Shown here: one piece after another, positions 24,230 through 32,791 of the stretch
How the letters are laid out: the number at the start of each line of letters is the position of its first letter
Numbering within the stretch: the first letter of the stretch is position 1
NCBI RefSeq assembly: GCF_900142575.1
Contig: NZ_FRBI01000001.1
Location: 497,014-561,013, forward strand
Length of the DNA: 64,000 nt
Direction: 5' to 3'
DNA from: Actinacidiphila paucisporea
GTDB lineage: Bacteria; Actinomycetota; Actinomycetes; Streptomycetales; Streptomycetaceae
Made by a program: the position numbers and the translations under genes
The notes under the pieces: generated by a model
Told to the model about the DNA's origin: nothing
Seen by the model: the letters and a program-made list of their open reading frames with translations, nothing else
The model's database searches: none

Positions 24230-26419
24230 TCAGGCCTCGTCGGCCACGGCGGCCGGCACCTCGGCGACGGCCTTACGCGTACGCCGGCGCGGCGTCTTGG
24301 CCGCCGGCTCCTCCGCGCCGTCGGCGGGCGCGGGCACCTCGGCGACCGCCTTGCGGGTGGTCCTGCGGCGCTTGGGGGCCTCGTCGGTCAGCGTGTCCGC
24401 CTCGGGCGCGGCGGCCGGTGCGGGCACCTCGGCTGCGGCCTTGCGCGTCCTGCGGCGCTTCGGGGCCTCCTCGGTCACCGCGGCCTCCGCCTCCGGCGCG
24501 GCGGCCGGTGCGGGCACCTCGGCTGCGGCCTTGCGCGTCCTGCGGCGCTTGGGGGCCTCCTCGGTCACCGCGGCGTCCGCGGCCTGCGCCTCGGCGACGA
24601 CCTCGGCGGCGGGAGCGGCGGCGGCAGCGGCCTTGCGGGCCCGCGGCGGGGTCACGACGGCGTCGGCCGCCTGCGCCTCGGCGACGACCTCCGCCGGAGC
24701 GGCGGCGGCCTTGCGCGTCCTGCGGCGGGGCGTCTTCGGCGCGGCTTCGGCGACCACAGCGGACGCCTCCGCGACCACCGCGGACGCCTCGGCGACGGCC
24801 TCGGCCACGGCCTCCGCGGCCTCGGCCACCGGCGCCACCGCGGCCGCGGCGGCGCTACGGGTCCTGCGGCGGCGGCGCGGCGTCCGCGGACCGGTCGGGC
24901 CCTCGGCGTCCGGCGCGGACACCGCGGTCGCCGACTCGGCGGCCCCGGCCGGCGCCGGCACGGTCTGCGCGCCCTCGCCGCCGCGGGTCCTGCGGCGCTG
25001 CCGCGGGGTGCGGGTGCGGGCGGGGCGCTCCTCGGCGGGAGCCGCGGCGGGAGCGGGACGCCCGCCGCCCGCGGGACGGCGGCCGCGGCCACCGCGCCCA
25101 CCGGTCTCGCCGAGGTCCTCGACCGCTTCCGCGTCCAGTCCGGCACGGGTCCGGTCGGCCCGGGGCAGTATCCCCTTGGTGCCGGTCGGGATGCCGAGCA
25201 GCTCGAACAGGTGCACGGAGGTGGAGTAGGTCTCCTCCGGGTCGTTGAACGACAGGTCGAGCGCCTTGTTGATCAGCTGCCAGCGAGGGATGTCGTCCCA
25301 GTCGACCAGCGTGATCGCCGTACCCGACGCGCCCGCGCGGCCGGTGCGGCCGATGCGGTGCAGATAGGTCTTCTCGTCCTCGGGCGTCTGGTAGTTGATC
25401 ACGTGGGTGACGCCTTCGACGTCGATGCCGCGCGCGGCCACGTCGGTACAGACCAGCACGTCGACCTTGCCGTTGCGGAAGGCGCGCAGGGCCTGCTCGC
25501 GGGCGCCCTGGCCCAGGTCGCCGTGCACCGCGCCGGAGGCGAAGCCGCGCTTCTCCAGCTGCTCGGCCACGTCGGCGGCGGTGCGCTTGGTGCGGCAGAA
25601 GATCATCGCGAGGCCGCGGCCGTCGGCCTGCAGGATGCGGGAGACCAGCTCCACCTTGTCCAGCGAGTGCGCGCGGAAGACGTGCTGCGTCGTGTTCGCG
25701 ACCGTCGCGCCCTCGTCGTCGGGTGCGGTGGCGCGGATGTGGGTGGGCTGCGACATATACCGGCGGGCCAGGTTGATGACCGCGCCCGGCATGGTGGCCG
25801 AGAACAGCATGGTCTGCCGCTTGACCGGCAGCATGCCCATGATCTTCTCGACGTCGGGCAGGAAGCCCAGGTCGAGCATCTCGTCGGCCTCGTCGAGCAC
25901 CAGGGTGCGGACGTCGCGCAGGCTGATCTTCTTCTGCCCGGCCAGGTCGAGCAGTCGGCCCGGGGTGCCGACGACCACGTCGACGCCCTTCTTCAGCGCC
26001 TCGACCTGCGGTTCGTACGCCCGGCCGCCGTAGATCGCCAGCACGCGCACGGCGCGGACCTTGCCGGCCGTCAGCAGGTCGTTGGTGACCTGCTGGCACA
26101 GCTCGCGGGTGGGGACGACGACGAGGGCCTGCGGCGTGTCGGTCAGCTTCTCGGGCGCGGCGCGCCCGGCCTCCACGTCGGCGGGCACGGTGACCGACTC
26201 CAGCAGCGGCAGGCCGAAGCCCAGCGTCTTGCCGGTACCGGTCTTGGCCTGGCCGATGACGTCGTTGCCCGCGAGGGCGACCGGGAGCGTCATCTCCTGG
26301 ATCGGGAAGGGGGTGACGATGCCGACGGCCTCAAGGGCCTCGGCGGTCTCGGGAAGGATGCCGAGACTGCGGAAAGTGATGGTGGACAGGATGCTTGCCT
26401 CTTCTGTGAGACGCGGCAC
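24230..26419 (-). CDS. DEAD-box RNA helicase with long basic repeat tail
   Basis: The helicase core shows Q motif FPIQ, motif I AKTGTGKT, PTRELCQQ, GGRAYEPQ, TPGRLLDL, motif II VLDEADEMLDLGF, motif III SATMP, then the second RecA domain with FCRTKRTA, TDVAARGID and HRIGRTGRAG. After about residue 460 comes a 270-residue Ala/Pro/Glu tail with repeated KRRRTRKAAAEVPAPA-type blocks, likely an RNA-binding arm. It would unwind structured RNA, perhaps in cold or ribosome assembly. The start is uncertain: GTG 26419 is given, but the frame is open to ATG 26539, and the real leader may be untranslated with a GC hairpin. Rv3211 (rhlE) is the mycobacterial counterpart. Confidence 0.88.
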   Translation of the reverse strand: MPRLTEEASILSTITFRSLGILPETAEALEAVGIVTPFPIQEMTLPVALAGNDVIGQAKTGTGKTLGFGLPLLESVTVPADVEAGRAAPEKLTDTPQALVVVPTRELCQQVTNDLLTAGKVRAVRVLAIYGGRAYEPQVEALKKGVDVVVGTPGRLLDLAGQKKISLRDVRTLVLDEADEMLDLGFLPDVEKIMGMLPVKRQTMLFSATMPGAVINLARRYMSQPTHIRATAPDDEGATVANTTQHVFRAHSLDKVELVSRILQADGRGLAMIFCRTKRTAADVAEQLEKRGFASGAVHGDLGQGAREQALRAFRNGKVDVLVCTDVAARGIDVEGVTHVINYQTPEDEKTYLHRIGRTGRAGASGTAITLVDWDDIPRWQLINKALDLSFNDPEETYSTSVHLFELLGIPTGTKGILPRADRTRAGLDAEAVEDLGETGGRGGRGRRPAGGGRPAPAAAPAEERPARTRTPRQRRRTRGGEGAQTVPAPAGAAESATAVSAPDAEGPTGPRTPRRRRRTRSAAAAAVAPVAEAAEAVAEAVAEASAVVAEASAVVAEAAPKTPRRRTRKAAAAPAEVVAEAQAADAVVTPPRARKAAAAAAPAAEVVAEAQAADAAVTEEAPKRRRTRKAAAEVPAPAAAPEAEAAVTEEAPKRRRTRKAAAEVPAPAAAPEADTLTDEAPKRRRTTRKAVAEVPAPADGAEEPAAKTPRRRTRKAVAEVPAAVADEA
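24311..24600. repeat. 90-bp tandem repeats in the helicase tail
   Basis: CGGGCACCTC recurs at 24331, 24421 and 24511, each time within a well-conserved 90-bp unit that encodes a 30-residue basic block. The second and third units are nearly identical. The period is a multiple of three, so copy-number change keeps the frame. Confidence 0.75.
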
Positions 26420-26774
26420 TGTGCGGCAAGGGGGGGTCGAGCAACCGGGCGCCGCAACACGGCGCAGGTCACTGACCGCGCAGAGGTGTCGTACAGCCTT
26501 CGAGGGGCTGTGGAGCGCGGGACCGCTGCCCTCGCTCATGCCGCGAGTGGGCCCCTCCCGATGTCAGGAGGGCGGTCGGTTCGGAGCCGATCGGGCCACC
26601 GACCGGGCATCCAGGGTGTTGCATACGTCGCCCGCCGACGATCGGAACCAGGCCGACTAACGACGGGTGCATTACCACTCTACCCCGGAAACACGTAGCT
26701 GCACCCGATCAAATGTTTCGTTCGGGACATCGTCGGGTCACACGGAGGGTGTCGGCGGTGGCGCGGGACTTGGT

Positions 26775-26780
26775 TATTGT
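26775..26780 (+). promoter_or_regulatory. -10 box (TATTGT) of the MiaE_2 gene, leaderless type
   Basis: TATTGT ends 7 nt before ATG 26788, consistent with transcription starting at the initiation codon. There is no ribosome-binding site. Confidence 0.45.
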
Positions 26781-26787
26781 GCGCTCC

Positions 26788-27573
26788 ATGGAGACGCCTG
26801 ACGACACCACCAAGCCCGCTGCCGAGTCCGCCGGCGGGTCAGCGCCCGAGCCCGCGCGGGAGCCCGCCGCGCCGGCCACCGGGATCGCCGCACAGGACTG
26901 GACGTCCGCGTCCGCGGACCCCCGCTACCGGGCCGCGGTGGTCGACCTGCTCGGTGCGCTGGCGTACGGCGAGCTGGCCGCCTTCGAACGGCTCGCGGAG
27001 GACGCGAAACTCGCGCCCACCCTGGAGGACAAGGCGGAGCTGGCGGCGATGGCCACCGCCGAATTCCACCACTTCCAGCGGCTCCGCGACCGGCTCACCG
27101 AGGTCGGCGAGTCGGCCAACCACGCCATGGAGCCCTTCGGGGCGGCACTGGACGAGTTCCACCGCCAGACGGCGCCCTCGGACTGGCTGGAAGGCCTGGT
27201 CAAGGCCTACGTCGGCGACTCGATCGCGTCCGACTTCTACCGCGAGGTCGCCGCCCGCCTCGACACCGACACCCGCACCCTGGTGCTCGCGGTGCTCGAC
27301 GACACCGGCCACGCCAGCTTCGCCGTGGAGAAGGTACGGGCCGCGATCGAGGCCGAGCCGCGGGTCGGCGGCCGGCTCGCGCTGTGGGCGCGGCGGCTGA
27401 TGGGCGAGGCCCTGTCCCAGGCGCAGCGTGTCGTCGCCGACCGGGACGCACTGTCCACGATGCTCGTCGGCGGTGTCGCCGACGGCTTCGACCTGGCCGA
27501 GGTCGGCCGGATGTTCTCCCGCATCACCGAGGCCCACACCAAGCGGATGGCGGCACTGGGCCTGGCCGCGTAA
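26788..27573 (+). CDS. Ferritin-like protein, MiaE_2 family
   Basis: The 261-aa protein has a disordered Ala/Pro/Glu head of about 40 residues and then a four-helix ferritin-like bundle. Likely di-iron ligands occur in AYGELAAFERLAEDA, TAEFHHFQRLRDRL, and the later YVGDSIASDFYREVA and DDTGHASFAVEKVR. It resembles PF13794, related to tRNA-(ms2io6A) hydroxylase MiaE, but an oxygenase activity is not proven. ATG 26788 is chosen by its leaderless -10 box, 25 codons inside the open frame. In mycobacteria Rv3210c lies likewise beside the helicase. It is divergent from that gene here. Confidence 0.85.
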   Translation: METPDDTTKPAAESAGGSAPEPAREPAAPATGIAAQDWTSASADPRYRAAVVDLLGALAYGELAAFERLAEDAKLAPTLEDKAELAAMATAEFHHFQRLRDRLTEVGESANHAMEPFGAALDEFHRQTAPSDWLEGLVKAYVGDSIASDFYREVAARLDTDTRTLVLAVLDDTGHASFAVEKVRAAIEAEPRVGGRLALWARRLMGEALSQAQRVVADRDALSTMLVGGVADGFDLAEVGRMFSRITEAHTKRMAALGLAA

Positions 27574-27665
27574 CGCTCCACGCGGGCGGCGGACCCCCGG
27601 GGCCGCTGCCCGCGTCGGTGGCGTTGCGTCCCGGGGCCTGGGCACCGACGAGGCGCGGACCCGCG

Positions 27666-27944
27666 TCACGCCCCGTGCGGGGTGACCTTCGCGTGCCGCC
27701 CGCGCTTCGGGGGCCGGGCCAGCACGCTCAGGCCCGCGGCGGCCGTCGCGAAGGCCGCCGCCAGGCTTGCCTCGGGGTGGCCGCCGCCGAAGATCGTGTA
27801 CGCCACCAGGCCGCCGGTCAGTCCGCCGACCGGACCGGTGGCCAGCAGCAGGGCGGTCGCCGGCAGGCGGGCGGGGAAGAACCGGGCCGCGGCGAAAGCC
27901 GCGAGCAGGCCGAGCGCGGCATAAGCGACGATCTGCCAGATCAT
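27666..27944 (-). CDS. Small integral membrane protein
   Basis: The 92-aa protein starts at ATG 27944, with GGAGGGG about 6 nt upstream. Three hydrophobic segments are visible (IVAYAALGLLAAFAAARFF, ATALLLATGPVGGLTGGLVA and ASLAAAFATAAAGLSVLARP), with glycine-rich turns. The tail is basic (PPKRGRHAKVTPHGA). It resembles transglycosylase-associated/GlsB-like small membrane proteins only in size and topology. I do not know its function. Confidence 0.72.
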   Translation of the reverse strand: MIWQIVAYAALGLLAAFAAARFFPARLPATALLLATGPVGGLTGGLVAYTIFGGGHPEASLAAAFATAAAGLSVLARPPKRGRHAKVTPHGA

Positions 27945-28009
27945 GCGATCCCCTCCGGTGACGCGACATTGCGGACCGTTCGGTAGACGTCCTACCCCTG
28001 AGAGGACCC

Positions 28010-28056
28010 GGGCAAAACGAAGGGGCGGCAACCGGACTCGCCCGGTTGCCGCCCCT
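28010..28056 (-). terminator. Strong terminator after the DUF3107 gene
   Basis: On the minus strand a perfect 15-bp stem (AGGGGCGGCAACCGG and its complement) with a 6-nt loop is followed by TTCGTTTTGCC. It lies 12 bp past the DUF3107 stop and separates it from the small membrane protein gene. Confidence 0.75.
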
Positions 28057-28068
28057 GCTGACCGTTCG

Positions 28069-28299
28069 TCAGAGAGCGGCGCCGAATCCCACCCTGCGGG
28101 CGGCCGGCTCGCCGATCTCGACGTACGCCAGCCGGTCCGCGGGGATGAGCACCTTGCGGCCGTGCTCGTCCTCCAGGGACAGCAGCTTCGCGGCACCGCT
28201 CAGCGCGTCGGCGACGGCCTTCTCGACTTCGGCCGCCGACTGCACGCTCTCGATGCTGATCTCGCGCGGCGCGTGCTGCACGCCGATCTTGACCTCCAC
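28069..28299 (-). CDS. DUF3107 small protein (TB9.4-like)
   Basis: The 76-aa protein starts at GTG 28299 (MEVKIGVQHAPREISIESVQ), with GGAGG 10 nt upstream. It matches DUF3107; the M. tuberculosis member is Rv3208A (TB9.4), a T-cell antigen, located next to the same TetR gene. Strand-helix-strand structure is suggested by VEKAVADALSGAAKLLSLED and GRKVLIPADRLAYVEIGEP. Its function is unknown; mature size and position are strictly conserved in actinobacteria. It follows the TetR gene on the same strand and ends at a strong terminator. Confidence 0.87.
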   Translation of the reverse strand: MEVKIGVQHAPREISIESVQSAAEVEKAVADALSGAAKLLSLEDEHGRKVLIPADRLAYVEIGEPAARRVGFGAAL

Positions 28300-28449
28300 G
28301 GCTTGGATACCTCCGATGGTCTGGCGGTGTGCGCGGTTGGTCGCGCCGTACGCTGCCCAGACTAGCCCGCGGCGGCGGCCGTAAATCCGCGCCTCGTGCA
28401 CGCCGTGAGCGAACACCGCCGTACCGCCCCGCGGCCGGCCCCGGCGCCG

Positions 28450-29106
28450 TCAGCCCTGCTGCGGGCCCCCGGTGCCCTCGGCGCCGTGCAGCGGGAAACC
28501 GGCGATACCGCGCCACGCCAGCGACGTCAGCAGCTGCACGGCGGTCTCCCTGGGCACCTCGCTGCGGCTGGCCAGCCAGTAGCGGGCCACCACCTGCGAG
28601 ACGCCGCCGAGGCCGACGGCCAGCAGCATCGACTGGTCGCGGGACAGGCCGGTGTCCTCCGCGATGACCTCGCTGATCGCCTCCGCGCACTGCAGCGCGA
28701 CCTTGTCGACCCGCTCCCTGACCGCCGGCTCGTTGGTCAGGTCGGACTCGAAGACCAGCCGGAAGGCGCCGCCCTCGTCCTCGACGTAGGCGAAGTACGC
28801 GTCCATCGTCGCCTCGACGCGCTGCTTGTTGTCCGTGGTGGACGCCAGCGCGCCGCGCACCGACTGGAGCAGCGACTCGCAGTGCTGGTCGAGCAGCGCC
28901 AGATACAGCTCGAGCTTGCCGGGGAAGTGCTGGTAGAGCACCGGTTTGCTGACGCCGGCCCGCTCGGCGATGTCATCCATCGCGGCCGAGTGGTAGCCCT
29001 GCGCGACGAAGACTTCCTGGGCGGCCCCCAGCAGCTGCTCGCGTCGGGCCCTGCGGGGCAGGCGGGTGCCGCGTGGTCGTGCCTGGGTCTGCTCGATGGC
29101 TGTCAC
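28450..29106 (-). CDS. TetR-family transcriptional regulator
   Basis: The 218-aa regulator starts at GTG 29106, which has GGGAGG 4 nt upstream; ATG 29118 lacks one. The N-terminal helix-turn-helix is clear: RREQLLGAAQEVFVAQGYHS, MDDIAERAGVSKPVLYQHFP and GKLELYLALLDQHC. The remainder is an all-helical ligand-binding/dimer domain. It corresponds to Rv3208 of M. tuberculosis in the same neighbourhood. The promoter region contains a GTACTTTTGAGTAAC palindrome-like site and the leader carries three 12-bp repeats, suggesting autorepression. The ligand is unknown. Confidence 0.9.
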   Translation of the reverse strand: MTAIEQTQARPRGTRLPRRARREQLLGAAQEVFVAQGYHSAAMDDIAERAGVSKPVLYQHFPGKLELYLALLDQHCESLLQSVRGALASTTDNKQRVEATMDAYFAYVEDEGGAFRLVFESDLTNEPAVRERVDKVALQCAEAISEVIAEDTGLSRDQSMLLAVGLGGVSQVVARYWLASRSEVPRETAVQLLTSLAWRGIAGFPLHGAEGTGGPQQG

Positions 29107-29126
29107 GCCGCCTCCCATTTCTGCGG

Positions 29127-29166
29127 AACGAACGAAGAAACGAACGAAGAAACGAACGAAAGAACG
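29127..29166. repeat. 12-bp tandem repeats in the tetR leader
   Basis: AACGAACGAAGA occurs twice exactly and then as AACGAACGAAAG, followed by AACG. The array lies in the 5' untranslated region just before the TetR ribosome site. It is strikingly A-rich for this genome. Confidence 0.8.
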
Positions 29167-29180
29167 CTGCGCTGGCCATC

Positions 29181-29195
29181 GTACTTTTGAGTAAC
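29181..29195. promoter_or_regulatory. Candidate TetR operator (GTACTTTTGAGTAAC)
   Basis: The near-palindrome GTTACTC-AAAAGTAC, read on either strand, lies 75-90 bp upstream of the TetR start in an AT-rich island. Its size and dyad form fit a TetR-family operator. Assignment to the adjacent regulator is inference. Confidence 0.4.
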
Positions 29196-29263
29196 GACCT
29201 GTGCGCCGTACGGGCGCACATTCTCACGTTCTGGATATGCGGCGCGGAAGCGTCCCCGGCCGC

Positions 29264-29515
29264 TCAGCGGTAATCGTCCTCGTCCAGTGCGACCACCCGG
29301 CGCTGCTCCGCGGCGTCCGCCGGGTCCGCCTCGCCCTCCTCCACCGCGGGCCTGGCGGTCAGCGGGTCGTCCTCCTGCTGCAGCAGCTCGGTGTGCTGCT
29401 CGGCGATGTCCGCCTCCGGTGCCTCCAGGTCCGGATTCCCGTCGAGCGCGTTCTCCGCGGCTTCGATGTCGTCCGCGTCGGCTTCCCGCTCGATACGCGC
29501 GATCTCGTCGGACAT
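29264..29515 (-). CDS. Small acidic hypothetical protein
   Basis: The 83-aa ORF starts at ATG 29515 with AGGGAAGGGAG just upstream, a strong ribosome site. The protein is very acidic (IEREADADDIEAAENALDGN; ends VVALDEDDYR), probably helical or disordered, without cysteines or membrane segments. It lies upstream of tetR on the same strand. Homologues that I recall are restricted to Streptomyces and relatives. No function can be given. Confidence 0.72.
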   Translation of the reverse strand: MSDEIARIEREADADDIEAAENALDGNPDLEAPEADIAEQHTELLQQEDDPLTARPAVEEGEADPADAAEQRRVVALDEDDYR

Positions 29516-29696
29516 GGCGACTCCCTTCCCTCGGTCCCCGCCCTCCCCCTCCTCTACCCCCTCCCTTGGAGCCTAGGAGCCCGCGGCCGCGGGCGCAGCG
29601 CGTACGAGCGCTTCTGAGCGCGCCGGGCGTCCGTGGACGGCTGATTCTGTGCGGTTCTGTGCGGACGAACACGCGGTCCCGCACGTGATCGTCTCG

Positions 29697-29702
29697 TAAC
29701 AT
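29697..29702 (+). promoter_or_regulatory. -10 box (TAACAT), leaderless type
   Basis: TAACAT ends 6 nt before ATG 29709 of the alpha/beta-hydrolase gene, which has no ribosome-binding site. Confidence 0.45.
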
Positions 29703-29708
29703 CGACAC

Positions 29709-30752
29709 ATGCCCTCGACGGACTACTCCCAAGCCGCCGCCGCACCGGCGGCAGTACCCCCGGCGGGCCCGGTGCTCGCGGACGGGGAGACGTCAAGGAT
29801 GGTGCGGTTGCCCGGCCTGGGCCTGCTGGTTCGCTCCCGGACCGGCCACGGGGCGGCGCGCGGAACGGCCGGCCTGGAACCGGCGATGTTCGTGCACGGC
29901 CTCGGCGGCTCGTCGCAGAACTGGTCGGCGCTGATGGCCTCGCTCGACGACACCGTCGAAGGGCGCGCCCTGGACCTGCCGGGTTTCGGCCATTCCCCAC
30001 CACCTGACAACGGCGACTACTCGATCGCCGCGCACGCCCGCGCGGTCATCAGGCTGCTGGAGGCCGAGGGCCGCGGTCCCGTCCACCTGTTCGGCAACTC
30101 GCTGGGCGGCGCCGTCACCGTCAAGGTCGCCGCCGCCCGCCCCGACCTGGTCCGCACCCTCACCCTGATCTCGCCGGCGCTGCCCGAGCTGCCCCCGCAG
30201 ACCAGCGCGCTGCCGACCGCCCTCGCCTCCGTCCCCGGCATGGCCGCGCTGTACGTCCGCGTCACGCGCGACTGGCCGCCGGAGCGCCGCACCGAGGCGC
30301 TGCTGTCGCTCTGCTACGGCGACCCGTCCGTCGTCGGCGGGCCCGAGCGGGCCGCGGCCGCCACCGAATACCAGCGGCGGATCGACCTGCCGTACTTCTG
30401 GGACGTCATGATCCGGTCCACCCGCGGCATCGTGAACGCCTACACCCTCAGCGGCCAGCACTCCCTGTGGCGGCAGGCCGAGCGGGTGCTCGCGCCGACG
30501 CTGCTGGTCTACGGTGTACGCGACAGGCTCGTCTCGGTGCGGATGGCCCGCAGGGCGTCGCGGGCCTTCCGCGACTCGCGGCTGCTGACCATCCCCGGCG
30601 GCGGCCACGTCGCGATGATGGAGCACCCTTACCTGGTCGAGCGGGCCTTCCGTGACCTGCGCGACGAAATCTCCGCCCGCGCACGCGGCGGCGCCGCCGG
30701 GAGTACGGTCACGGCTACGGCGGACATGAGCACTGCGGCGAGCGGGAGCTGA
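29709..30752 (+). CDS. Alpha/beta-hydrolase
   Basis: The 347-aa enzyme has a disordered Ala/Pro head, then an alpha/beta-hydrolase core: FVHGLGGSSQNWSAL (oxyanion), LDLPGFGHSPPP, the nucleophile elbow FGNSLGGAV, the acid in YGVRDRLVSV and His in GGGHVAMMEHP. Cap-domain residues lie between about 170 and 250. Fold and motifs resemble C-C bond hydrolases and lipases of the MhpC/BphD type; the substrate is unknown. It is followed after 8 bp by the DUF3152 gene on the same strand, so the two form an operon. Confidence 0.87.
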   Translation: MPSTDYSQAAAAPAAVPPAGPVLADGETSRMVRLPGLGLLVRSRTGHGAARGTAGLEPAMFVHGLGGSSQNWSALMASLDDTVEGRALDLPGFGHSPPPDNGDYSIAAHARAVIRLLEAEGRGPVHLFGNSLGGAVTVKVAAARPDLVRTLTLISPALPELPPQTSALPTALASVPGMAALYVRVTRDWPPERRTEALLSLCYGDPSVVGGPERAAAATEYQRRIDLPYFWDVMIRSTRGIVNAYTLSGQHSLWRQAERVLAPTLLVYGVRDRLVSVRMARRASRAFRDSRLLTIPGGGHVAMMEHPYLVERAFRDLRDEISARARGGAAGSTVTATADMSTAASGS

Positions 30753-30760
30753 TCGAGGGC

Positions 30761-32218
30761 GTGGGCAAACACAGCGCGCGGGACGGCCAGGACGGTCGTG
30801 ACAACCGCGTACCGCAGACCGGCGGCGGCAGCGGCACCTTCGCGCCGCCGGGTAGCGCGCTGGGCACCCCCGGCAGCGGGCGCCGCAGGCGCGGCCCCAG
30901 CGGCCCCTACGGCGAGCCGTTCGACCCCTTCGGCGACAGCGGCGCCTTCGTTCCCGTACGCCCCCAGGACCTCGGCGCCCGACCGCCCACGCACCCCGAG
31001 CACCGCGAACACGGGGCGTGGGGCGCGCCCGGCACCTGGACGGGTGGCGCCGCACCGGTCCGCGACCTGCCCATCGACCCGGCGGACGACGGCCCCCCCG
31101 GGGACGGCAGGCCCGCCTGGGCCGGCTCCGGCACCCGGGGCCTGCCCTTCGACCCCGTCGAGGACTGGGCGGAGGGCTGGGCCGCGCACGACACCGCGAC
31201 CGCCGCGGCCGCCTCAGGGCTGCGCACGCCCCGGCACCAGGTGGAGACGCCCGGCCGCGGGGTGCCGCGGCCGCGGCAGGAATTCCTCGACGCCTTCGAA
31301 CCGCAGGCCCCGGAGCGCACGCCCGCGCCCGCTCCCGCCCCGGTGGCCGAGCCGGCCGCTCCCGCGGCCCCCGCCCCACCGGCCGCTCCCGTCGAGGTGC
31401 CGGGGCCCGGCGGCGGGCGCCGCAAGCCCGGCAAGGCCACCTGGACGATCAGCGGCATAGCGGCGGCCGCGGTGGTCACCGTGGTCGCCGTCACCGCCGG
31501 CAGCCAGTTCACCGGCACCGGCAGGAACGCTCCCGCGTCCGACCCCACGGACACGTCGGGCTCCGGCCCGAGCGCGACACCGTCCGCCACCCCCTCCGCC
31601 ACGCTGGCGGCCGCCCCGGCCGGCTACGACCAGCTGATGAACCTGCAGTTCCCGCTGGCCCCCGACCTCAGCCTCTCCGGCGCCTTCACCACCGTCCCCG
31701 GCCACCAGGCCGCACCCGGCAAGGGCAAGGTGATGACCTTCCGGGTCGACGTCGAACAGGGCCTCCCGCTGGACCCCCGGCTCTTCAGCGACACCGTCTT
31801 CAAGACCCTCAACGACAGCCGCAGCTGGGGCCACGGCGGCACGATGACCTTCGAGCGCGTCTCGACCGGCCACGCCGACATCGTCGTGACGCTGGCCAGC
31901 CCGGGCACCACGGCGAAGTGGTGCGCCAAGTCCGGGCTCGACACGTCGATCCAGAACGTCTCGTGCGATGCGGCGTCGACGCCGCGCACCATGATCAACG
32001 CGTATCGCTGGGCGCAGGGGGCCGAGACGTACGGTCCGCATCTGATGCACGCGTATCGTCAGATGCTGATCAACCACGAGGTCGGGCACCGGTTGGGGCA
32101 CGGCCACGTGGGCTGCCCCCGTGCCGGGGCCCCGGCGCCCGTGATGATGCAGCAGACCAAGTTCCTCTCCCTCAACGGCGGCCCCACCTGCAAGCCCAAC
32201 GCCTGGCCCTTTCCCTAG
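30761..32218 (+). CDS. DUF3152 membrane-anchored zinc-metalloprotease-like protein
   Basis: The 485-aa protein has a long disordered Pro/Gly/Arg-rich cytosolic part (1-225), one membrane helix (about 228-247, WTISGIAAAAVVTVVAVTAG), a Ser/Thr/Pro stalk and an extracytoplasmic DUF3152 domain. That domain holds MLINHEVGHRLGHGHVGC, a HExxHxxGHxH-type metzincin zinc site, plus several Cys (WCAKSGLD, NVSCDAAS, GCPRAG, TCKPN) suited to disulphides. A secreted-side zinc peptidase is therefore likely, though DUF3152 activity is not established. Rv3207c is the mycobacterial counterpart beside moeZ. GTG 30761 follows the hydrolase stop closely. Confidence 0.86.
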   Translation: MGKHSARDGQDGRDNRVPQTGGGSGTFAPPGSALGTPGSGRRRRGPSGPYGEPFDPFGDSGAFVPVRPQDLGARPPTHPEHREHGAWGAPGTWTGGAAPVRDLPIDPADDGPPGDGRPAWAGSGTRGLPFDPVEDWAEGWAAHDTATAAAASGLRTPRHQVETPGRGVPRPRQEFLDAFEPQAPERTPAPAPAPVAEPAAPAAPAPPAAPVEVPGPGGGRRKPGKATWTISGIAAAAVVTVVAVTAGSQFTGTGRNAPASDPTDTSGSGPSATPSATPSATLAAAPAGYDQLMNLQFPLAPDLSLSGAFTTVPGHQAAPGKGKVMTFRVDVEQGLPLDPRLFSDTVFKTLNDSRSWGHGGTMTFERVSTGHADIVVTLASPGTTAKWCAKSGLDTSIQNVSCDAASTPRTMINAYRWAQGAETYGPHLMHAYRQMLINHEVGHRLGHGHVGCPRAGAPAPVMMQQTKFLSLNGGPTCKPNAWPFP

Positions 32219-32791
32219 ACCCGGCGCCTGAGCCTTCGCCCCTCGCGGGGCGGTGCTTTCGTGCGGGTCCGTCGTGGCCCCGCGCCCGTGAGGTGGCAGC
32301 CCCGTGCGGTGCGTTGCTTTCGTGCCGCCGCGCTGTGGCTTGTCGCGCAGCTCCCCGCGCCCCTGGAAAACGCGTGCCCTCCTGCGCAAGGCCCAGCCCC
32401 TGGCAGGGTCAGCGCTGGGCGTAGGAGGACGCAGGCCTAAAGGGGCCCGGGGAACTGCGCGCCCCGCCGTATAGGCGGAAAGAAAGCAACGCACCGCAAG
32501 GGGCAATCACCCAGGGGCGCGTGGGGGCACCCCCACGCGAAGCAACGCACCCGCAGGGGGCAATCACCCCGTCCGCGCGACCAGCGCCGGGCTGGGGTAG
32601 CCGCGCACCCCCTCGCGTAGGGGATCCAACGCCCCGCGTTGGGAGAAGTTACGTCCGTTCACCCCTTTTGATGGTGCCGCGGACAACCGTCCACCGCACC
32701 ACCCGCATCGCGCAATACGGTCATCCCGCCGGGCGGGACACCACCTCGTCCGGGGCCGAGGACATGGCTGAGAGCGAGAAGGGGCGGACCC
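32219..32791. repeat. Intergenic palindromic element family (copy C) in a 573-bp gap
   Basis: The first 320 bp repeat the architecture of copy A. An arm with GCGGTGCGTTGCTTTCGTGC and CGCGCAGCTCCCCGCGCCCC (about 32305-32364) pairs imperfectly with GGGGCCCGGGGAACTGCGCG and GAAAGCAACGCACCGCAAGG (about 32440-32502). A fragment of the outer arm is repeated at 32538-32565. A perfect 9-bp hairpin (GCGTGGGGG / CCCCCACGC) lies at 32519-32538. The rest, to 32791, holds the presumed promoter of the glycosyltransferase operon, with no clear -35/-10 pair; TACGGT at about 32714 is one candidate. Confidence 0.7.

Noticed and set aside
24218..26698. 826-residue plus-strand open frame
   Set aside because: It is the antisense of the DEAD-box helicase; the opposite strand has all helicase motifs.
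32219..32791. Insertion sequence in the gap
   Set aside because: There is no transposase ORF or clear target duplication; the repeats match the intergenic palindrome family.
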